Below, one piece after another: positions 37,401-49,400 of a stretch of 64,000 nt of DNA. Source of the stretch: Aurelia coerulea (Eukaryota > Cnidaria > Scyphozoa > Semaeostomeae > Ulmaridae); assembly GCA_039566865.1 (NCBI GenBank), contig CM076955.1, positions 1,242,501 through 1,306,500 of the forward strand. The letters are read 5' to 3'. Under the pieces are notes generated by a model that was not told the DNA's origin, ran no database searches, and was given only the letters and a program-made list of their open reading frames with translations. The translations under genes and the position numbers were made by a program. Position 1 is the stretch's first letter. Every line of letters starts with the position of its first letter.

Positions 37401-40400
37401 TTACCATGGAGCCTTTTGCCTTTCAATATTTAATCAAACATCAAACAACATTTTTGAGATCACACACCGTAGATCCTTTAGTAACAGCAGCGTGATACGC
37501 AGCATGTCAACAGCAGATACCAGGTGTCCCAAAAAAAGTACTCTGGTTTAAAAAATCACCAAAAATCAATTATCACACCTTTGATAACAATTCCTTTTTC
37601 ACTTGTTTTTTCAAAGACCCAAAAATATTTCTAGATCATAAAAGTTTTGCTTTTGGTACAACAAGGCAGAAAAATTACAGGTTGAAAACCCTTATTTTGA
37701 GCTATAGTGTTTAAGCAAAATACTCTATCGTGCCTAAAAGTCCAAATTTTCAGATTTTATGACATCATTTAAGTCTCCAATGATAGTGCGCATTTCTTTC
37801 TGTCATTTATGACCAAACTAGAAGCTTTACGTTCACAAAAAAAATTGATCTGGCAATCATCAGCAATTTTTTGCAGTATGATTCAAAACCAGGTAACCCC
37901 AAAGAGCTAAATTTGCAAATTTTTAAAGCAATTACAAAATCTGCTATATCTGGGGAAATAATTTGGTCCTTGATCTACTTGACAAAAAAAGAAAGTTGAG
38001 GATCAGTTGTGTAATCAAATGTTTGTGATTTTTCAAACGGGAGTACTTTTTTTTGGCCACCCGCTAGAATATGGGAGAGAAGACAGAAGTTTCATTTTCA
38101 CATCAATTTAGTATCAGAATTACTTACGACTCATTGCCAGCATAATTTCCTCCGCAGTAGATGCATGCTCTTGGATGTCGACTATTTTCTGCTGCAATGT
38201 TGCCAATTCATTCATAACATTGGCATCAAGCTAAATGTAAAAACAGTTTTGTGAGTTATACTCTCATTAAAATTTCTATAAAGACCTAAATTTGTCACTG
38301 CCTATTAGATATAGTAAGTTTACCACCGCCAATGTTTAAAACAGTTCTAACAACGAACTAATCTGAAACCTTGAAAGGAAAGAAAACAAGCTAATAGCTG
38401 CAATAAAGAGCTACGTTGAATAACCGAAAAGATCTCTTTTCAGGGTTTCAGATTAGTTCGTTGTTTCCCTTGCAGAATTCAACAGTTTTCTCCCTAGTTA
38501 CAGGTTACTTTTCTTTTACAGGAGTTCACAGTTTCTTTCCAAAGACTGCTGTGTCTAATGCTGCGTTTGTGGGTTAATTACGATGAGTCCATTATCTAAG
38601 GCTTTTCTACAAAAATACTCACCTCGGCCGCTCTTTGTTGCACTTGCCTCTCAAACACTCGATTATCCTTCAGTCGAGTTTCTTCCTTTTTCAATTCCTC
38701 AAGTTGCCTCATCAAGTCAGCTTGGCGACCACAATTCACTTCCAACTTGATATCCATGTTTTTCAAACGTGTTTCAAAATTCTTTGTTGCTTTCTTTTGT
38801 CTTTCTACTTGATCAAACATAGCTTTGCCTTGAAGATGAAATTTTAAAAAGTTTAGGTTCTCTGACATGACAAATATAGGAAACAGTGAAATTGAAAATA
38901 ATTTTAGAAGTTATAACTCACGATAAGGGACTTAACAAACTTTCATTTTCCTTCCCTCGCAACTTTCAATTTCATTCACGTGTGTAAACAACCATTTAAA
39001 TGCATTACATCATTCATTTTCATCTAAAACCTTGAAACACGTATATTTTTTATAAGAAACTACGAATTCTAGCTGGTACTGAAAGTTTCTTACTGTCCGT
39101 ACTGTTTACATAGCTCAAATTGCCTACATTCTCAATGTCTAAAGCACGGGGGGGGGGAGGTTCTTCCATAGTAAAGGTACCTGGGGATGTGCCGCGAGCA
39201 AGGGTATACTTTTTCGGAAATCTAGTCTGGCCAAGGGTATACTTTTTTGCAATTTTGGCCAGCAACGGTCTAACCAAGGGTATCATTTTTACATAGCTCA
39301 AATTGCCTACATTCTCAATGTCTAAAGTCACTTTCCTGTGCAAGATTGCGGCTCCATATTTTGGATCCAGTGTTGATCTATATTCTCTCCTCAGAGCAAA
39401 TTTGATTTCAGATAGTTTGAAATTGCAGAGTGACCGCAAAGGACCCTGGGTGATAATTGTTCTTTAAACATGTTCCCAGAAAAGCTGAACTCAATTAACA
39501 CACCTATGCTCGAGATGTCAGAACGGCAGCTGACCAGCCACGCATCCAATTCTTGCATCTCGGCGCCAATAATCAACTCGACATCATTTTCTGCTTGTGT
39601 AAATTGAGCCAACTGCCCATTTTCACTTTCCTTCGCCAACCCAGCTGAAATCTTCTCTCTTTCTTCTGTTGCAGTTGATATGGAGCGTTCTACAAGAAGC
39701 AAGACCAAAGGAAATTACTGCTAGCCTTTATACATGGAGCGCAGAAGGCGCGGGAGGGGAAACCGCTAATTTTTTGAAAACTGACGATCGATGCGAAGCT
39801 TGAAGACTAGGTCGAACACTCTCGAAACAAAATGTTGGAAAAGTTGTAGGCAAATACCAAATACGAACATGGTGAGGCAAGAGAATTTGGCGCTGCCTGG
39901 TTTTTTTACAGTAAATCCCCACATAAAAGAACCTACTTTTTTGAGAGCCATGCTGAAATAGGTTCTTATTTCAAAGGTACTAAAACTAACTTCAAGGTAT
40001 AAAGGCTCTTATTCCAAGGGTACCTTGTGTTGGTTCAGAGTCTTCGCCAAAGATTTTTAACCGTGTTATTTGTTCTCGTAAAGTTATTATAGAGCTTATA
40101 ACTAATTCTAAGCCTACAAACAGCCAGGGAGAAGATTCAAAATTTAACAGCCCACCAAGACAAGAATGAAATTAATAAAAAGCACAAAATATCAACTTTG
40201 CTACCCTGCAATAAGAACACATTTTCCATCAAACTGAAACAGGTTCTTAATTACAAGGTGCATAATTTTGGAAAAACCAACCTCTACAATCACTTACAAA
40301 ATTGTTGAGCCACCCTGAAAAAATGAGTTTTTTAGCCCCCCTTTCCCCCATGTCAATGTTGTTTGGAAAAAAGTACTTGGTCATGCTGACAGACGTGGTT

Positions 40401-43400
40401 TGGCAACTTTTCAGTGGTTTTTCAACATTGATTAGGGGGGAGGGGGGAAAGCAGAGGCAAAAAACTAAAAATCTGAGGGTGGCTCAACAATTTTGTAAGT
40501 GATTGTAGGCTCTTACTTTGTAGGTTCTTACATGCAGGGTTTTTACTGTAGCGAGGGTAACAAACACCCCAGGGAGGCTACTCTGCGCCATAATTAGGAT
40601 AGGGGTGATCAGGCTAGGGTACAAACAATCAACCCAAAAATAATTTTGTCATGAAAAAACCCATATAAATAATGTTTAGCATAAAGATAGACCCAACAGA
40701 TAATTCAATCAAATCGAAGCTCTCGTCTAAAAACTTATACAAATATTTATCGCTTGATCCAGAGCATAGGGCTAAAATCTATAAAAAGGTCGGTGTAAAA
40801 TTATATTACAGTCTCCTTTGAAATAAATGGCTTGGAAGGAACTGAGGGTTATTTGCTGTAAATCTGCCGTGGAAATTTACTGATATCTTGATTAAGTTCA
40901 AAATGGAAGCATTTATCAAATTTGAGGCTATGACGTAATCAAATGTCTACATCCTAAACCAGAAAAGATACTGATTTCTGTTTTTCACCATATTGTAGGC
41001 CTTCATGTACTATGGTTTTCTTGAAAGTTATATGATTTTTCCACCTTTGGTTAGGATTTACGATGATTTAAAGGTTTTCAAAATTTTCCATCAATTTTTT
41101 CAAAAATCATTAAATTGCCACCATTTTGAAAAAAATCAAGATATCAAAACATTTCCACGGCAGATTTACAGCAAAGTACTATAAGTTCCTTTCAAGCGGT
41201 TCAATTCAAAGAAAAATTGAATGGAATTTTACACCCACCTTTTTAAAGATTTTAAAGATTTGAGCCCTATGCTTCGATCCAGGCCCTTTTGTAGGTGGAT
41301 AGCAGGTCTATTACCTCGTCTAATTGCTTCCCCTCAGGTCTAATTGCTTCAAACCAAATAAAATATCAAGGATAAGCTTGTTACGTCTGAAGGCTAGGCC
41401 ATCTTATTCCTGATACCACGTGTCCTAAACAACAACAACAACTAAGACAACCACAACAACTAAGACAACAAAAAGTACAACAGAGCTTACCAAGCAAAAC
41501 TTTTCCCTCAGCTAACTTGGCTTGTCTTTCTTCCATTTGAAACTCTTTCTGGTGTTCCAGCATTTCCTGCATTGTTTTCTGATACAATTCTTGCAATTCA
41601 TTGAATTCCTCAGAGAGTGTTGGCTGCTCCTGTGACAATTCACAAGCGCGAAGGAAAACTGGAAGTGCCAGCTCAAGAATGTCCAATGCACGCTTCACAG
41701 TGGTCTTCTTCTCATCTGCTAACAATCTCACTCTTGCGATGAAATCTGAGAAGAGAAACAATCTCCAATTTCTTAGGCCTATGCTACGTTTGTGTAATTG
41801 CTACTGGTGTTGTTTATCTATAAGACCCGGGGGGTACTCCCATTATGGCCTAACAGAGGGGTCCAGTCGGTTTGAGGGTCTTACCAAATGGCTACCAAAT
41901 GGCCCAATTTGTCAAACACATACTACCACTTGGGGGTTATCCAAGATTCCTGGCCAGTTATAAGATTTCAACTCAGAAGGCTCCTCCGCATGGCAATATG
42001 GTCGCTGCAGCAATGATTATAAATGAATTTTGGAGTTTTTTTGCTTTGTTCAATCAGTTTTTACAATGGAAAATTTTGAAAAACTGCAGAAAATTTTCAC
42101 TACTAAATGCTAACAGATGCCCCATTCTAGGTCCACAAACTTCCATTTGTAAAAAGATACTACCATTTGAGGGTGCTTTCAAAATTTTGCTTTGGCCCTC
42201 TTTAACCCTGACAGGACCCTTTGTCAAGCCACAATGGGAGTACTCCCCCCCGGGCTATAAGACAACATTTTTAACCCTTTTATAAATGAAGAGAAAATAT
42301 TAATACTACGCTAGAATCCTTACTTTCCAACTTTACTTGATTTGACAGTGCTGAAGAGCAATAGAAGTGCTGTTTTTGAAGCAACGACTTAAGTTGCCCT
42401 GCCTATGCAATGCAGCAACCACTTGTCAGATCGATTCAAACAACGTCTCAAACTCTCTTAAGTTAAAGCCTGACCTTTCCTGACCTGGACTTGCTCCAAG
42501 TCTCGCTCTTGATCAATAGATACGGGAGGGGAAAGGAGAAAAGGGGGAGGACACGGGGAAAGGAAGGAAAGAAAAGGAAGAAGGGAAGAAAGCCTCCTTC
42601 CCCCTTCTCTTCCCTTTCTTTCTTCCTTTCCCCGCGTCCTCCCCCCTTTCCTTCTTTTCCCTCCCGTATCTTTGATCAAGAGCGAGACTTGGAGCAAGTC
42701 CATTCCTGACCTTATGCAACTGCGGAAAACCGACACAATTAGAGTTACTACAGCTTCTGACAGCAGCCACACAAATGGAGCACAATTTTCTGGGACATCG
42801 GACCAGAATACATACTTTACAGGAGCATGGAGTTCGAAATCGTTTTTTTTTTTCAATTGATGATTTCTAGGTTGTTTACATTTCTTACTTTGGTAGGGAT
42901 GTTATCCAAAATCTGATTACATCTATAAAAAACTGTTTCATTTTCACAGATAGTGTTTTGGTATTTTAGCAAAAATATTTCATTTGATGTGATTATATAG
43001 AAATTCATGGAATTGGAACATCTCCTGCAAAAAATTTAGATTTTTCGTTCTATACATTTCAATGGCTAGTGTCAGCAGGTTTTGTTGATGTAGTTTGATA
43101 TTGATACAAGATGTTTAAGCGCAATATTTGAGGCATTCCTAGGGGGTAAAAGGTCCCTTGTCCTCCAGTTGTTTTTCTATTTCTTATTCTTCCCTTGTTC
43201 ACTGTAAGACAACTCAGGAAATTCATTAAATCCTTCCCTAGAACTTTGATTTTCCCCAAAATTGTTCACTGGTTCAAGACTTTTTTCGCCAATGGTCCCT
43301 GGTTGCCAGCTAAAAAATCCCTCGTATCCTCCCCTGTTCCCTAAAACCCCTGTTAGTAGAATCACATTAGGTTTCAATTTTTCAATTTTCATGATAATAA

Positions 43401-46400
43401 CTTGCTACACTTTTACAGGAGCGTCGCTATACTTTAACATAAAATAAAATAAAAGAAGCAAATTATAACAGCAACAGCAACAACAGCAACGAAAGAACTA
43501 ATCCAAATATGTAGTAACAGAAATACAGCAATAAATTAAATATAAATATAAAATGAATAAATCTAATTTCGACTGTGCATGGTGCTAAATCTCTTCAGTC
43601 GTTGGCGTAGGAATGGGAAAGGGGTAGTACTCAAGTGCAATTGGCATTGTCGTCTGAACGTAATTCAATAGACTTAGATAGACAATAGATTAGGGGCACA
43701 TCCCCGGGGGTGTGTACTTGACCTAAATTTGTACGGGGATGTGCCCATGAAAAAATTTTTTTGACCCTGCTCCAGAATTTTTCGCTCCAAATCATAACCT
43801 GGGCACATCTATACTAAACCCCTTACAGGAGTTGTCCCCCCCCCCCCCCCTTGGAATCATAAGTAGACTGTAAGCCAGATGAATTAATATAAGCGTTTAT
43901 GGCAAGCGAAAGTCACCAAAATCAGATAAACCCGGTTTTTCTCAGAAAAACCGAGTTTATCTGCAGAAAAACCGGGTTTATCTGAGAAAAACCTGGTTTT
44001 TCTGTAGATAAACTCAGTTTTTCTGAAAAACCCGGTTTTTCTGTTAGAAAAACTTAGTTTTTCTGAAAAACCGAGTTTATCTGCAGAAAAAACCGGGTTT
44101 TCCCGAAATCAGCTAGATCTTAATCAAAATATGATGCAATCTTGGTTTTAGCTGAAAAGAACCTGAATCAAAATAAAACCCTGACCATTGATCTCAAAAT
44201 CTCAAAATAAAGCCATTTTTCATGCACTGTTTCAGATCTGCTGGCACAATAGCAACCACAACGACAACCATGACAGCAACGAAAACCATAACAGCCCGGA
44301 AGAAGAAAATTTGCTTCCACTGAACAAAAGGTCAGCATCGGTCAACAAAACACAAGACCTGCGAGCTTTTTGTAAAACACCACAACGAAGCAGGTACTCT
44401 AGGCTCAGATTTACGAAGGTTGATGATGGATAACGATGAAAAATCGGCCAAAGAATATTTACAACATAGCAAAAAAGTTCAGTATGGGCTATGCCAAAGT
44501 TTGATCGAGCGAATTACAGTAAAGCCAACGGACAATGTTTTTGAAATTGGATGTGGAACAGGTGCATTTGCGGCCTATCTTGCAACTGATGTATTGCAGA
44601 ATGGGAAAATAACAGGCTGTGATCCTGATGAAAATAGAATCAAGGTTGCAAAGGAGAAGTTCTCAGACATTGCAAATCTGTCATATGTCCATGCAGGAGG
44701 TTCACAGGCCCTTGAAAACAAGAACGATATTTATGATGTTATCTACAGCAATGGGGTTCTTCACTGGATGTCTGATGAGGAACTTGAAAAGACCCTAAAT
44801 AGATCATTCTTGGCCATGAAAAACGGAGCAGTTTCAGCACATTTAATTGTCACGTCTGTACCAGAAAATATGGCAAAACTGGCTTCATTTCTGGACCAAG
44901 GACTCCAGGATCAGTTTCACGATATGCTAAGACCAATTCCTTCGCAGAGGTTGGTCGAATTAGTGCAGAGTCATGGGTTTGAGGTGACACACAAAGAAGA
45001 TTTTTGGAAGGCATCCGAACTTGGTTCAGTAGACGAGTATCTTACATGGCTGGATGCCTCGTTATATGGCAAGTTTGGATTTAAAGAAACATATTACAAG
45101 TTTCAAGATAAGCTAAAGCTTGAAACAACAGAAGATGGGAAGACAAAGCAAACAAACCCATTGTTTATCATTGTCATGAAGAAGCCATAAACAAAAACAA
45201 AACTATAAAGACGTTACTTGTTATTTTTGAAGTTTGAAGAACTTTGATACAAAAACTATAAGGCTGATTTGAAAAATCTCCATAGTCAGTTTAATTTCAG
45301 AAACTGCTGAATCTGTAATTATGCTCTCTTGCCAATGCTTAGCATAAAAAGGTCAACATTTACATGATGGTGTTGTATGTCCATTCTGGTTGCTTTTTGG
45401 CAAATTCAGGAAAAGGAAATTTGTCTAAATCCTGATTTCAGAAGAAAAAAGCATCTAAGAAGAGAAACACTTTCCCCGCGCCGTGTTTCTGTTGGTTCCC
45501 CGTTGAAACTTTTGTTTCCCCGTCAAAGATTATACAACTTTCATCATAGATAATAGCCGAAAAATTTCCTTTCCCCACCATGATATTTCTAATCCCCGTT
45601 GAAAATGTTTAATTTCGTAATTTCCCCGCTGTATTTTTAATATCTGGCGGGGTCGTTACTGGGGGGTGTCTCATAGTTTGAAGCCTGAGTAATACTAAGC
45701 CTGAGTAATACGATGGAATCAAGATTATACTGCTAAAAATGTTAGCATCAAGATACTTTCCTTATGTTATGTGTATTTTCCTTTGTTTTCTGTCTGCTGT
45801 ACAAACAAATGTGCACAATCAAGCGAGTTTAATGTCAACATGTGCAGCTTCATATCTCCACATTTTCTTGGAACGGCCATTATTATCATACGATTCCAAT
45901 CCTTGGTCAATACACAAGGGCACAGGAGGCCGGCTTTGTGGCCAACAAGCGTGCTGGATAGTTATTGTTTGCTTTGTCCTTCGTCTTTTTTTTTCATTGT
46001 TTGTTTATTTCCTGAAATATCTTCTTTATTTTCCTTCCCATTTCTTTCATTTCTTTCGTAGTAGTTCCTTCCATCTTGAAAAAATATCAACGGACTGAAA
46101 TCGAGGCTGGCCAAACTGGTTTCACGTGACTTTCATGCCATCAATGAAAATGCAGCATTTTTCCAAATCTTTTTATCGGCGTAAAAAGGTGGGTGTAAAA
46201 TCCTATGACCTATTTCTTTTGATTGAATGGTTTAAAACAAACCTTAGATACTTATATCTATAATTCTACCGTTGGACTTTTGGGAAGTTTTGAATAGTTT
46301 TCGAAATTACAGCGTATCTTACATTTCAACTCATTTGAGGATGTGACGTCATCAAATTTCTAAATCATAAACCAGATGAGTGACAGACTTTTGCTTGATA

Positions 46401-49400
46401 CCATATTGTAGGCATTCAGAAACTATGGTGTTCTTCGAAATTACGTCATGTTACGTCAAACAGTTTAGAAATCATGATGGTTTTAAGTTTTTTTGAAAAT
46501 TTTTCTTGAATTGTTGAAAAAGGAGAAAAGCACTCTAATTCTGAAAATATTGAAGATTTCCGAAAAGTCCAACGGTAGAATTATAGAGAAATAGCTAAAG
46601 TTTCTTTGAAGTCATTCAGCTCAAAGAAATAAGTCTCTTAATTTGTGGGGATAGTCCATTGGGCAATGAGGTACATTTCATACTCGGATGCTCAGAGCTA
46701 AGACTCGTTGAAGCTAGAAACAAGTATTTTGAAAACATGAATGGCTGCTTTGGTAGTAAATGGGATAGGGTGGACAATGAAATTTTGATCAAAATGCCAG
46801 GTAGCATGCATATCACAACAAATACCGCAACCATCATGTTTCTGCACAGAGTACTGTGCATATGTCACGACCTTCCGGATGACAATTCAGGTGTAGCAGC
46901 GGATTAATGCCCTCACAACTCCTCTCACTGCTCAAAACGAAGCAAGTTGATTCGTTCGCACTTATTTCTTTAGATATTGCCTGTTGCGTTTTGTTTAGTT
47001 TCCTTTTTTCGCGTTTCCTGTAAGCATTTAGCCAATAGTTCTTTGTAACTCCGGTGTTTACAGTGATAATTATTATTATTATAATTTTGTTATCACGGCA
47101 TGGAAAAAAGACCACGTTTACCCGCGTGCAAAAATTGTTTAGTCATGATAATAGCCTACGCTTATCTGATTGGCTGTTATTCAAACCATGTGATTATGTT
47201 CAAACTGCACACGCAAGGCGGGAGCCAATCATTTCTATTGTCTGTTCACATGAAAGCAGACAGACCCCCAGCGAAGAACCGCTATTTACCATGACGTGAA
47301 TTTACCACGACGCTTGAAGGTGAAGCTACGAACGAGATTGAACCAAGGCAGGGCAAGGATGTTTCAGAAAGAGGATTCAGCCAAAGAGTATTTGCAACAT
47401 AGCAAAAAATTCCAGTTCAGTATGTCCCAAACTTTAATCGACAACATCGAAATAAAGCCAACTGACAATGTTTTCGAAATTGGATGCGGAACAGGCGAGT
47501 TTTCGGCAAATTTAGCAACTGCTGTGTTGAAGAATGGGAAAATAACAGGCTGTGATCCTGAGGAAAATAGAATCAAAGTTGCAAAGGAGAAATTCTCAGA
47601 TATTGCAAATCTGTCATATGTCCATGCAGGAGGTTCACAGGCCCTTCAAAATACAGTGAAGCTTTACGATGTTGTTTTTAGCAGCAATGTCTTACAATGG
47701 ATGTCCGATGAGGAGTTGGAACTCAGCACAGAAAGACAATTTATGGCGATGAAACCAGGTGCCATTGCCGCACATATGTTTTGCATGACTTTTCCAGAAA
47801 ATATGGCCAAGGTAGTTTCATTTACAGATGATGACCTCAAAGCTAAATTGCATGATGCATTCAGGCCAATTCCTTTGCAGAAGATGGTAAAATTAGCGCA
47901 GCATTATGGCTTTGAAGTTATACAAGCACGAGAGTTGCTCACTGTTACTGAATTTGCCTCAGCTGATGAATACATCAAGATGCTCGATGCTACACTGTAC
48001 GGGAAGTTTGGTTGCAAAGAAATATACAACAAGTTTCACGATGAAATAAAGCTTGAAATGATCAATGAAGATGGGAAGCTCATACAATCTGACATTATGG
48101 CTGTTGTTATTCTTAAAAAACCTCAAACAAATCGTTCTATGTAAGGGATGACTAAAGCTTTGCCAATGTCCACATTGGCTTTTATTATAAATGTATTTAT
48201 TTACATTACTTATCTCCAAATTTGATAAATAACTGACATGGATAAATAACTGGGTTAATTCTCTCGCAGTTATGATTGCACTCTCTCTAGGCACACTATT
48301 TATTCCAGTACATAAAGGGGGGCCTGTTTATATGAGGCGGGTTGGCTCGCCTCCAAGTCAGCTCGGTTTTATATGAGAGATTCGATAGTGAGTCAGCCGG
48401 CACGTTGTAAGAACCGGACCCTAAGACCCTAGGACCCCTAAGACCCCTAGGACCATTAAGTACTAAAGATGAATAGGACTAGACTCACGAAATAGTCCCA
48501 GTTATCGCAGCAACAACAGCAATGACAACAACAACAACAATATATACTTTGCTCAAACTGGGACTTATGGACTTTCACATCAAAAAGTGGGACGAAAATA
48601 AACAATGGGCGGACAGGTTTTTCTGTGCCCTTTGAAACGAGAGGTTAATGGCCTCTTTTCGGTAGTTGGAGAATTTCAGTGCACTGTTGCTAGATGAAGA
48701 TTGCCTTCAAAATGAGCAAATTCTTGTTGAAACTGAAAGGTTTGTTAATTCTTAGATTAAAGAAACATTCATGCGAATATTTGCGACTTGTTTTAATTGC
48801 TAACGTCACTCAAAACTTTAATTTTGAGGCGTTTTATTATCTGACGATTGAGCTGACAATTTAGGCCCACCGCCATTACTCGCCTTTTCCTGCAGTGTTG
48901 CTATGGTTTCCATATCGGGCATGAAATCGAGGGAAACAATTTCGTCCCAATTTTCAATGTGAAAGTCCATGAGTCGTAGTTATATAGCCTGCGTGCAGAC
49001 TCAACTCCTCGACTTTCGAGGAGTTGAGTCTGCACGCAGGCTATAGTTATAGCGTCCATCAGCCTATCAATAGCAATAACTACGAACTTGCAATCAGTCT
49101 AGAATAGGACCCTACCACACACAAACAATAGGCTGATGTCATCAAGCTATCAAACAAGAGATTGTGCCTCGTAAACTTCCTCCCTTCCATCCCAGGAACT
49201 TCCGCTTATACGAACCAATGCCAGGAACCATGCAGATATTTCTCAAAATACTACTACGGGGGAATAAAACATATGACAGTTAATACGTAGCAACAGGCAA
49301 ATGTCATCAAGCTGCCAAACAAGAGATCGCGTTTCGTAAACTTCCTCCCTTCCACCCCATGAACTTCCGCTCCAAGCTAAATGGAAAGAATCAAGCAGAC

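Noticed and set aside
42458..42856. Three overlapping Gly/Arg/Lys- and Ser/Pro-rich ORFs
   Set aside because: By-products of the purine/pyrimidine palindrome at 42486-42702.
44188..44433. 81-aa ORF just before methyltransferase copy 1
   Set aside because: Different frame, low complexity (Asn/His/Ser repeats), no counterpart upstream of copies 2 and 3; may be 5' UTR.
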